A stretch of DNA of 64,000 nt, from contig NC_135718.1 in assembly GCF_964656455.1 (NCBI RefSeq), positions 149,526,762 to 149,590,761 of the forward strand, given 5' to 3'. Positions 12,137 to 22,900 of this stretch are shown piece by piece. Source of the DNA: Halichoerus grypus. Taxonomy: Eukaryota > Chordata > Mammalia > Carnivora > Phocidae. Under the pieces are notes generated by a model. It was not told the DNA's origin. It searched no databases and saw only the letters and a program-made list of their open reading frames with translations. The position numbers were made by a program, and so were the translations under genes. Within the stretch, counting starts at the first letter, position 1. Every line of letters begins with the position of its first letter.

Positions 12137-13337
12137 TGCCTCGTGCATTCACCTCTCAAATAGCTCAGAAGTTCACCTGTGTGTGATAGGTGTGCTCATA
12201 CTAATTTAACGCCAAGCCATTATTTCCAATAATCAATAGTTATAACATAGCTTTTAAAAACTTATTTAAAGATTGATGGGAGGAGGGATGGGGGGGTAAT
12301 CTGTGGTAGAGAGACTGAAGGAAAGCTGATAAGCCAAGGTTTGAGGGAATCAAAAAGTAGTGGAAGTTCAACATTGTTGTGGAAACATTGACACACTATT
12401 AGTAGATGGAGTCATTTACATCCCCATGGGTAATTAGTTACAATTATGGATGAATAATTAATTATAATCCCCAAATCAACAGAGATAGTATTCAAACTAA
12501 TTAAAAAATCCAAGGCCATATGTCTCTATATCTATTAGAATCCCTTTTGCTGCAACAAGGAGCCCCAATTCAAATACTTAAATGGGAAGGAAACTTATTC
12601 TCTTACCTGACTGAAAGTCCATAAGAGGGTGAAGCAGGAGGTAAAGCAGCTCAGTGCAACTGTCAAGGACCCAGATTCTCTCTTTCTCCACTCCGCTATT
12701 CTCAGCAGGCAGCCTGCCTCCCAGGATGATTGCTGAAGTCCAGGCATCCCATCCAAACACACACCAGACAAAAGAATGGACAGTCTTGCTTAGAATTTCT
12801 TATATGCAAACAGTAATAGCCAACTGAGCCCTAATTATGTGCCAGGCACATTATGTGTATATCTTCATTTAATGCCATCAACAACCCTACTACACCATTC
12901 ACATAGCTGGTTCTGCCTTTAAAGTCCGGGCTAGTTCAGAAATACTAGGATTCCCCCTTAGACCTTGTTCAAGTGAATAATGCTGGTGCGATGGGTTAGC
13001 TAGTGGAGGAGACAGAGTGCTAGGTTCTAAAATAAGATACCAGGAACTAACTGGAAGGCCCTACACTGTCTGCCCAAGCAAGGCATCTTGTAATAAGCAT
13101 AACACAAGCACCCACCATGCTGATGTGGTCAATGATGACCTGGATCTTCTGGCCTTGACATCCACTGTCCAGTTTCTATATGGCTACTTATTCATGTAAC
13201 TATGTAACTCATATTTTAGCCTTATGCTCCCTTGGATGTGACATCAGAATTTTGCCGATAAGGCTGGATTTATTTGACATCCTTAGTAGAAAATAAAAAC
13301 AAATGCCAGTTAGCTTATGACAAAAGGAGAATGTACT
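12137..13337. other. intergenic, old repeat scraps
   Basis: 12530-12770 has the look of a diverged old repeat, and 12810-12910 of an L2/MIR 3' part (GTGCCAGGCACATTATG). No gene seen. Confidence 0.4.
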
Positions 13338-13351
13338 AAAATGACAAAAGG

Positions 13352-13586
13352 TCAAGAGAGGGGAAGGCAAACCAAGAAACAGACTCTTAACTCTAGAGAA
13401 CATACTGATGGTCACCAGAGGGGAGGTGGGGGGGGGATGGGTGAAACAGGTGATGGGGATTAAGGAGCACACTTGTGATGAGCACCAGGTGTTTATGGAA
13501 GTGTTGAATCACTATATTGTACACCTGAAACTAATATTACACTGTATGTTAACTAGCTGGAATTTAAATAAAAAAAATTTTTTTTA
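13352..13586 (+). mobile_element. L1 3' end, 5'-truncated (carnivore type)
   Basis: Contains CTCTAGAGAACATACTGATG, GGTGATGGGGATTAAGGAG and a poly-A tail. Flanked by an approximate duplication (AAATGACAAAAGG). Same subfamily as 28383-28630. Confidence 0.85.
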
Positions 13587-13689
13587 AATGACAAAAAGCC
13601 CAAAACCAAGAGTGTAGCCAGACCTAAGAAATCATTGGATCCAGGAAATGAAAATTCCCTGGGGAACCTAATTAGGACTGTCTCTCTCT

Positions 13690-15024
13690 CTTTTCTTCCA
13701 GTTTTATTGAGATCTAATTGACATGCAGCACTGTGTAAGTTTAAGGGTACAGCATAATGACTTAACTTACATATATTGGAAGATGGTTGTCATCATAAGT
13801 CTAGCTAATATCCATCATCTCATAGATACAAAAAAAAAGAAAAAAAAGTTTTTTTCCTTGTGATGAGAACTTTTAGGATCTACTCTCTCAATAACTTTCC
13901 TATATACCATACATCAGTGTTAGCTATGGTCACCATGGTACGCATCATATCCCCAGTGCTCACTTATCTTGTAATTGGAAGTTTGTACCTTTTGACCACC
14001 TTCATCTGATTCCCCCACCCCTTACTTTTGGTAAACAGAAATCTGATCTCTTTTTCTGTGAGATTTTTTTTTCTTAGATTCCATATATAGGTGAGATCAT
14101 ACAATATTTATCTTTCTCTGCCTAATTCATTTCTTTTTTTTTTTTTTAAAGATTTTATTTATTTATCTGAGACAGAGAATGAGACAGAAAGAGAGCATGA
14201 GAGGGGGGAGGATCAGGGGAAGAAGCAGACTCCCTGCTGAGCAGGGAGCCCGATGCGGGACTCGATCCCAGGACTCCAGGATCATGACCTGAGCCGAAGG
14301 CAGTTGCTTAACCAACTGAGCCACCCAGGCACCCTGCCTGATTCATTTCACTCAGCATAATGCCCTCAAGTTCCATCCATGTTGTTGCAAATGTTAAGAT
14401 TTCCTTCTTTTTATGGCCGAATAATATTCCATTGTGTATATATATATACCACATCCTCTATATCCATTCATCTGTTGATGGACACTTATACTCTTTTCAT
14501 GTCTTCACTACTGTAGATAAGGCTGCAATGAACATAGGGGTGCAGATGTTTCTTCAACATACTGATCTCCTTCAGATATATACCTAGAAGTAGAATTGCT
14601 GAATCATATGGTAGTTCTATTTTTAGATTTCTGGGGAACCTCCATACTGCTTTCCATAGTGGTTGTACCCATTTACATTCCCACCAATACTGTACAAGGA
14701 TTCTCTTTTCTCCACATGCTCACCAGCATTTGTTATCTCTTGTTTTTTGGTGATGGCCCTTTTAATGGGTGTGAGTTGATACCTTGTTGAGGTTCTGATT
14801 GACATTTCCCTGATGGTTAGTGATGTTGAGCACCTTTTCAGGTACCTATTGGCCATTTGGATATATTCTTTGGAAAAATGTCTGTTCAGGTCCCTTTCCC
14901 ATTTTGAAATTGAACTAGTTGGTTTTTTGCTGAGTTGTATGAATTCTTTATATATTCAGATATTAACCCCTATTAGATACATGATCTGCAAATATTTTTT
15001 CCCCTTCAGTAAGTTGTTTTAGTA
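13690..15024 (-). mobile_element. L1 fragment, 3'UTR plus part of ORF2, antisense
   Basis: The left end is the reverse of an L1 3'UTR (TTTTATTGAGATCTAATTGA). The rest is the complement of the ORF2 3' half, with the usual block AATAATATTCCATTGTGTAT. Frames are broken. Interrupted by a Can-SINE at 14134-14335, which is therefore younger. Confidence 0.88.
14134..14335 (-). mobile_element. Can-SINE, antisense, nested in L1
   Basis: Inserted into the L1 of 13690-15024. Target-site duplication GCCTAATTCATTTC at 14120-14133 and GCCTGATTCATTTC at 14336-14349. Confidence 0.95.
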
Positions 15025-17056
15025 GGACTATCTCTTGACTCTGCTTCTCTCCATGAGTCTACTTCATTCTTCATTTTGTGGACCAGTTCTCTCTCTTCTC
15101 CTGTCTGCTACGTCCACAGCAAAAAAATATGCCCATTAAATAGCCATTCCTAGAGAACTCATCTGCATTCTTATTCCTACTCTCCATCCCCTGTGCCTCT
15201 CTCTTCTCTTCTTCATGTCCTCCACATTCCTTGGTTCAGATCTCTGACTAGTCCATCTTGGGTCAGCAGCCTACCCTTGGTCCAATCAACTATGGCTAGT
15301 GGGATGGAGTCACGTTCTATAAACAAGACTCTAGGCTTTGATTGCCGTGGATGAAAGGAAGGGGAATCCATGTAAGAAATTAAATATGTTGCTGTGTACT
15401 GTGCAGCTATTTTCAAAGGTGACATGGATCAAAATAACATGAGAATGAAAGACTCTTTATCATGAAAAAATTTTCAATACATGTGAAAACAGAGCCATTA
15501 ATATAATGAACCTCACCATCACCCAGCTATGGATATTTACTCATATAAGCACAACGGTATTACTACACCTAACAAAATCAATATTTCCTTGGTGTCATCT
15601 ACTATCCTGTCAATTTTTAAATTTCCCCAATGGCAGGAAACATTTTTGTATTTGTTTTTTTCAAACCAGGATCTAAACAAGATCCTCACGTTACATTGGT
15701 TTTATGCCTCATAAATCTCTTTTCACATAGAGCCATCTCCCCCCTCCACTCTCTGACTCAGTTTTTATGATGTCAACCTATGAAGAAACCGTGTTAGTTG
15801 TACCTACTGAATGTCCCACATACTGGATTTTGTCTGCTTCCTCATTACGGTCTCATAAATAGAATTTAGTTAAAAAGCCTTGATTTATTTCAAGTTCAAC
15901 ATGTTTTGAAAGTACACTTCATAGTGAGGCTGTGTGTTTCCTGCTGCTTCAAGTTCATGATCATTCAATGTCTAGTTGTCCCACTCTTAGGTTATGCTGA
16001 CTGATCAGTGGGTTCAGGTAGCAACAGCTTGATTTCTTCCTTGTAAAGGTCATTATCAAACATTTGCCTAAAATTTTCACCCATTGACTACTTTTGCCTG
16101 AATTATTTATTTCATCAGGTATGACAAAATGGAAGTGAGATGATTCTATCGGGCCGGGGTGGGGGGCAAGTGCCTATGTACCTTTCCTTGGTATTGCCAG
16201 ATTCTCCTCCATTGGAGGTGTACCATCTTGTATTCCAACCAACAATGTACAAGATAGTATTATTATATTTCACTCCAGCATGACCAACCCAGTATGTTTT
16301 CAAAGCTCTGATCTTCACTGGTATGATAGGTGAGAAATGTTACCTCAGGGTGGATTTAATTGGCATTTCTATGATGAGTGAGGATGAGGGGACTGGGTTT
16401 TGGGAAAGAAAAAAAAAAAAAGGCAAGAAGGCCCCAGTGATGATAAAGATCTTGAGCATGCACCAACTTATTTCCTCACTTTGGTCAAAAAATATCCTCA
16501 CACCAAGCTTGGTACCCAGTTTCCTCTTTTACCAGTAAAAATTCTTTCCTCCCCTGTCATAATTCCTAGGAAATTCAATAGCACATGGCCTAAGATAAAT
16601 TAGGATTTGAAAGCATAGCTCTCTGGTAACAAGTTTCTTGATGAATGTCACTCCATTACACCAACAGCAGAGCAGTGGGATTTCCAAAGAAGAACAAAAA
16701 TCTGCCCAAGGAAGTTCAATGTAAGACAGATTCCCATGAGTAGGTGGACAGCTTAAGCAAAGCAGCAAGACTGAATAATCTTCCCTTAAGCATTAAGAGA
16801 AGTAAGGATGAATAATGAGCACATAGTTCCTATTTTTATAAATATGTACTTGAGGTACGTAGCAAGTCCTATAGATATTTGAATAATGCAGCTGCATACA
16901 GAGAGAAATTCACATATAGTTTACACCAATTGCCATTGTACAGTAGTGATTGTGGGAGTTAAGTAAATGTGATCCAATTGGATTACAGATGTGTTCACAT
17001 GGCTTATTCTGTCTGAAATTAATTAATTAACAATATGTAGATGGTTTGATTGCTCA
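15025..17056. other. intergenic, with an old L1 scrap
   Basis: About 16100-16385 reads as the complement of decayed L1 ORF2 (TTCCAACCAACAATGTACAA ... GGCATTTCTATGATGAGTG). An A-run lies at 16409. Nothing else recognised and no gene. Confidence 0.45.
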
Positions 17057-17071
17057 AAAAGGCCTTGGAGC

Positions 17072-18103
17072 ACATGAAAAAGTGTTCAACATCACTCAGC
17101 ATCGGGGAAATACAAATCAAAACCATAATGAGATATCACCTCACACCAGTCAGAATGGCCAAAATTAACAAGTCAGGAAACGACAGATGTTGGTGAGGTT
17201 GTGGAGAAAGTGGAACCCTCCTACACTGTTGGTGGGAATGCAAGCTGGTGCAACCACTCTGGAAAACAGTATGGAGGTTCCTCAAAAAGTTGAAAATAGA
17301 GCTATCCTACGACCCAGCAATTGCACTACTGGGTATTTACTCCAAAGATACAAATGTAGGGATCCAAAGGGGCACCTGCACTCCAGTGTTTATAGCAGCA
17401 ATGTCCACAATATCCAAACTACGGAAAGAGCCTAGATGTCCATCGACAGATGAATGGATATAGAAGATGTGGTATATATATACACAATGGACTATTACAC
17501 AGCCATCAAAAAAATCTTGGCATTTGCAATGACATGGATGGACCTAGAGGGTATTATGCTAATCAAAATAAGTCAATCAGGGAAAGGCAATTATCATATG
17601 ATCTCACTGATATGCGGAATTTAAGAAATCAGGCAGAGGATCATAGGGGAAGAGAGGAAAAAATGAAACAAGATGAAACCAGAGAGGGAGACAAAAGAGA
17701 CTTTTTTTTAAAGGTTAACTTTTTTTTTTAAGATTTTACTTATTTGTCATAGAGAGAGAGAGAGCACAAGCAGGGGGAACAGCAGGCAGAAGGAGAAGAA
17801 GGTTCCCTGCCGAGCAAGGGGTCCAATGTGGGATTCGATCTCAGGACCCTGGGCTCATGACCTGAGCTGAAAGCAGATGCTTAACCAACTGAGCCACCCA
17901 GGTGTCCCATAAGAGACTCTTAATCTTAGGAAACAAACTGAGTGTTGCTAGAGGGGAGTGGGGTGGAGGGATAGGGTGCCTGGGTGATGGACATTGGGAG
18001 GGTATGTGTTGTGGTGAGCGCTGGTTGTTGTGTAAGACTGATGAATCACAGACCTGTACCCCTGAAACAAATAATACATTATATGTTAATTTAAAAAAAA
18101 AAA
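17072..18103 (+). mobile_element. L1, 5'-truncated 3' end (relatively young)
   Basis: Sense-strand end of ORF2, the 3'UTR and a poly-A tail. Target-site duplication AAAAAGGCCTTGGAG before (about 17057) and AAAAAGGCCTTGGAGG after (about 18099). The ORF2 frame is broken. A Can-SINE sits inside at 17703-17909. Confidence 0.92.
17703..17909 (-). mobile_element. Can-SINE, antisense, nested in L1
   Basis: Splits the L1 3'UTR at AAAAGAGACT, which recurs at both ends as the target-site duplication. Younger than its L1 host. Confidence 0.92.
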
Positions 18104-18415
18104 GGCCTTGGAGGAAACAGGGAGATGTTGTTCAAAGGGTACAAACTTACAGTTGTAAGATGAATAGTTCTGGGAAATCTAATGTACAGCATGGTGATTA
18201 TAGTTAATAATACCGTATTACATACTTGAAAGTTGCTAAGAGAGTGGATCTTAAATGTTCTCATCACAAAAAAGAAATGGTAATTAGGAGACAAGATGGA
18301 GGTGCTAGCTAATGGTATGGTGGTAATCATTTTGCAATGTAGAAATATATCCAATCAACGCATGTACACCCTAAACGTACACAATGTTATCTGTCAATTA
18401 AGTCTCAATAAAGCT
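18104..18415 (+). mobile_element. older L1 3'UTR fragment
   Basis: Shows the old L1 3'UTR pattern (ATGGTGATTATAGTTAATAA, CTTGAAAGTTGCTAAGAGAG, TCTCAATAAAGCT). The younger L1 is inserted next to it. Confidence 0.7.
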
Positions 18416-18449
18416 AAGAGGGAGGAGGCCTTAGAAATTACTCTTAGGG

Positions 18450-18647
18450 ATGGGGCGCTTGGGTGGCACAGTTGGTTAAGCATCTGACTCTTGGTTCAAC
18501 TCAGGTCATGATCTCAGGGTCATGAGATGGAGCCCCATGTTGGTTCCTCACTCAGCACGGAGTCTGCTTGAGATTCTCTCTCCCTCTCCCTTTGCCCCTC
18601 TCGCTCATGCTCTCTCTCTCTCTAAAATAAATAAATAAATCTTAAAA
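18450..18647 (+). mobile_element. Can-SINE, sense
   Basis: Head GGGGCGCTTGGGTGGCACAG, tail AAATAAATAAATAAATC. Target-site duplication AGAAATTACTCTTA at about 18433 and 18648. Confidence 0.95.
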
Positions 18648-18662
18648 AGAAATTACTCTTAA

Positions 18663-19309
18663 GGCAAACTCTGACGCTCAGGTGACAGAAGTCCCCTTTC
18701 CCAAGAATATCAGCTGGTAGATATCTATCTTGGTAGAAAAGGCTCAGGAAGGAAGGAAGGAAGGAAGAAAGAAGGAAAGAAAAAAAAGAAAGGGGGGAAA
18801 AAAAGGATTTTATCATCAATACCAGGTTGTCTAAAGAGGGCTCAGCGTCTCTGGCTGGATAGACTCTTCTTCGTCTTTCTTCATGGGGACATATCACTGC
18901 TGTCCTCCAAAATGGGAACTTCAGAGGACCCGAGGATATTCAAACCAAGGCTATCGTACTCTTTTCTTCCACCTAGAGATACATCCCTGAACTAATTTTG
19001 CATACTCAGATATCCCTCCCACCTGCACCGGCTCCTTCCCCAAAAAGCATAATGCTGAAAGATGTTAACGGCAGGCTTTGTTCATCAATGGCTAGGAGCC
19101 TCAACCAGGGACAGGCTGTCCCCCCACACACACCCATTGTGTTCAATTGCTTTCTATTCCCATTTTGGGGAATAGAACATCTTCCATTTTTCATGCCATT
19201 TGACCTGTGGAAGTCCTACCTTTTCAATTGTTCCATTACACTGGGACATAGCTGGATTCATTCAGCATCTGCACACTTTCTGGGTACCTGTTATGAACTT
19301 AGCATAGCA
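18663..19309. other. intergenic; GA-rich microsatellite at 18743-18800
   Basis: A (GGAA)n/(GAAA)n tract, then unassigned sequence up to the SH2D1B 5' flank. Confidence 0.5.
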
Positions 19310-19768
19310 TAATCAGAGGCAGCTTCAGCGGGCTGTGGGCATCCATCACAGCAAAAGGCAGTGGTGTGCTCTTGAAAGGAACACCAGCAGCCAGAGAAGG
19401 TGAAAAATGGAGGATTTAAGGTGAGATACAGGGCTGCAAGCCAGGTCCGGGGAGCCCAGCGTCAGCCCTGCAGCCCCAGGCATGAGCATCACTGAGGATA
19501 CTATGTGCTCACACTGCTCTCACGTACTTCTGTGAGTCACACTAGGGTCATTTACAGGCTGTCATGTGTGGTCACTTCATCACCCCACCCTTCTCATTTC
19601 CTGAATCTTGCAAGATTGCCTGAGTCCCGCAGAACCGCCTCAGTCTCACTCCCACGAGCCGGCGGAAGAGGAGCTCCCACAGGCTCCCATTGTCCCCTTC
19701 CTCCAGTCCCCTCCTCGGGGCCGTCCCCGGACTTGGAGATAGATTACAGGGCTCCCAGCAGGCTCCCC
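19310..19768 (+). promoter_or_regulatory. SH2D1B: SH2D1B 5' flank / putative promoter and 5'UTR
   Basis: Repeat-free, locally GC-richer sequence immediately before the ATG, in contrast to the repeats on its left. No TATA box at a useful place. ETS-type TTCC/GGAA cores occur (for example CATTTCCTGA near 19594 and CTTCCTCC near 19697), as is common for lymphoid genes. No initiation site can be set from sequence. Confidence 0.3.
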
Positions 19769-19902
19769 ATGGATCTGCCCTATTACCACGGCCCTCTGTC
19801 CAAGAGAGACTGTGAGACCCTGCTGCTGGAGGACGGGATAGACGGCAACTTCCTGATAAGGGACAGCGAGTCCATGCCCGGAGTTCTGTGCCTCTGTGTC
19901 TC
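19769..19902 (+). CDS. SH2D1B: SH2D1B coding exon 1
   Basis: The exon encodes residues 1-44 and two bases of codon 45, and carries the N-terminal half of the SH2 domain with R31. The donor is TC|GTGAGTAG (phase 2). The ATG sits in CTCCCCATGG, which lacks a purine at -3 but has G at +4. An upstream frame is open back to about 19505, but nothing in it resembles the family, so it is treated as 5'UTR. Confidence 0.95.
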
Positions 19903-22900
19903 GTGAGTAGTCTTATCTTCCATACATCCGGACCCCTACCCTGAGTGTGGTCCTGATAGCCCAATGCAAAAGAAGTTGTATTTCACTCTGACCTTGCAGC
20001 CCCAATGAGCAGAATGAGATACAGCAAGGCAGCGCTTGACGGGCATGCAAGGAGTGTGTCTGTCCCAGCGCCACCTGCTCACCCCAGCAGGACCCTCTGC
20101 AGAAGCAGGCAGGGGGTGGGGGTGGGTGGCAGCAAAGGGAAGGGCTGCAGGAAGCATGGAGGTGCCTGGGAGAAAGGCCCTTTCCTGGACAGGTTGGCTT
20201 AGTTGTTATGGAAGAGGCTAGATGTCCCGAGAGACTAAGTGTTCACATATATTCCGCCGGACCACTTAAAGTATGATTTCAAATTCTTTTAGGTTTGTAA
20301 AGAGCTTCAACATGCATCATTTCCTTTCATCCTCCTTAGAGCCTATCAAGGCCGGCATAAGCATTTTCTAGATGAAGAAACAGAGACCCGGATTTCTTGA
20401 ATGACTTGCTTGTGTTAAAATGCGTCTGGCATTTCCAGAGAGTTCAGTGTGAAGTTCTAGCAGCAACTCTGCTGAAGGAGCTTGTTTAGACCCGGTTAGA
20501 AAACAATCCTGGGGGGCACCTGGGGGGCTCAGTCGGTTAAGCGTCTGCCTTCGGCTCAGGTCATGATCCTGGGGTCCTGGGATCCACCAGCATCCGGCAT
20601 CCGGCTCCCTGCTCAGCGAGGAGTCTGCTTCTCCCTCTCCCTCTGCTCCTTCCCCCACTCATGCACTCTCTCTCTCTCTCTTTCAAATAAATAAATAAAT
20701 AAAATCTTAAAAAAAAAAAAAAAAAGAAGGAAAACAATCCTGAACAGGTATCAGTGAGAACCTACCATCTTTAAATGTTCTGTTTGGAGAGATCACTGAA
20801 GTTTTTCTTCTACCTGCTAGAGGAATTAAAACCCAAGTGTGTCTCTGGATATGCTTCAGCGCTTCTGAGAGTGAGGACAAAAAGGACTGTCGTGACTAAC
20901 AGAATAGGCAGAGATCTCTTTGCTTCATTGTATGATACCAGAGATGCAGGTAAAAGAAAGATAGCCTGAAGGGGTTAACAGTTGGAATTTTCACGTTACC
21001 AGTGATGACGGGGCTGGGGGTGGGGGGTCAGTTCATGTAATTTTAGCTGTTGGTAATTCTTCTTTTGAGAGTTGCACAGTCATATTCTTTACCCATTTTT
21101 AGCTTGAGTTGTTTGTCTTCTGTTCCCTTTTATTCCCCCCAGTTTCTATGTATGAAGGTAAAACATTTCTTTTTCCAAAAAGGACACATGCACAAAAGAA
21201 AACTATAGACCAATTTCAATTTCAATTAATATCCATTTTCAAGAAACTACCAACAAAACAGAAGCCAGTAACATTAAAGGAGAAAATATACTATGCTCAA
21301 TTCGGTCTATTCCAAGAAGTCAAGGATGGTTCCAAGTTGGGTAAATTAGTAGTTTAATTACATATTAGTAGGTCAAAGTTGACGAACTGCATAACTCGCT
21401 CAAATTTGCTTAAAAGGTGTTAGATAAAATTCAACATCCATCCCTCAATTAAATACACACACATACACACGTATGCATGCCCTTACACACTCTTAGCCAT
21501 ACAAAGCTAGATAGATACTTTCTCAACCAAAGGCCAGGTGAAGCATAGGAGAATCGCTGCTAAAATCATGAATGAGCCAATGATGCCCATTACCAGCACT
21601 ACTAGGGAGCATTTTCCAGGAGATATGAGCAAGTGTAATTAGCCAAAGGAAATAAAGGTAAAAATTGAAAAGGAAGATGCAAAATTATTATTATTTGCAG
21701 TTGACATGATTTTATGCCTGTGGAATCTAAGATTTAATTGAAAAAAACCTAAAAAGTAAATTTAAGAAAATTCAATTAACAGTATCTGCTTAAATTGAAA
21801 TTAAAATCAATAGCTTTTTCATTTAAAAAAAAACAGTAACCAGTAAGAAAATATAATAAAACAGGTCATTTACATTAGCAAAAAAAATAATAATACTCAG
21901 AAATAAATGTGACATGAAATGTGTAAGGTTTGTATGAAGAAAACTTTAGTACCTACTGGGGAACTCACTAGAAGAGGTACATGAAATTAGGGACTCAATT
22001 TGGAAGCATATCAGTTTACCACAATTAATCTATAAATTCGGTATGTTTCCAGTAAAAAAATTAACAGAATTTTTTAAGTTTTCTTCAAGGATCATAAAGT
22101 TTATTCAGGTGGGACATGGAGCACAAGGAACCTGCTAGAATAGCTAAAAATATTTTTTATTTAAAAAAAGGGGACTAAGGGCGCCTAGCTGGCGTGTGAC
22201 TCTTGATCTGGGGCCTTCTAGGTTGGAGCCCCACAAGACATGTGGAAATTACTTAAAAATAAAATCTTAGGGACACCCAGGTGGCTCAGTTGGTTAAGCG
22301 TCTGCCTTCGGCTCAGGTCATGATCTCCGGGTCCTGGGATCGAGCCCTGCATCGGGGGTCCCTGCCCAGCGGGGTAGTCTGCTTCTCCCTCTCCCTCTGC
22401 TGTTCCCCTTGCTTGTGTTCTGTCTCTCTTTGTCAAATAAATAAATAAAATCTTAAAAAAAAAAAACTTAAAAAAAGGAGTTTGGTGCTGACAGATCAAT
22501 GGAATAGAAAACAGAGTCTGGTAGAAATAAGGCAAAATACATTGGAATTTAGCATATGATTAAAAGCATATTTCACATCAATGATCATGAACAACCATGA
22601 ATGGTGTTGGGGTGCTTGACTGATCCTTTCGAAAAAATACACCTGAATTCCTTTCTTCTTGAAGTAAAATTAATTCAAACTGGTTCTAATGCATAAGTTA
22701 TTTTTTTTTTAAACATGAAACCACACGTACTAAGAAGAAATGATGAACTTTTAAAATATATACCTGGGGTTGAGAAGGGCCTTTCTAAGCAGGATGTAAA
22801 GCCCAGAAGCCAAAAAAGAAAAGTCTGATGAATCTGACCACTACTAAAAAAAAAAAACTGCTGGTAAAAACAACTTAAAAGACTATCAGCAAATTGACAG

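Noticed and set aside
17072..18103. Possible active L1 with reverse transcriptase
   Set aside because: 5'-truncated to about 1 kb and with broken frames; other L1 pieces are older and worse.
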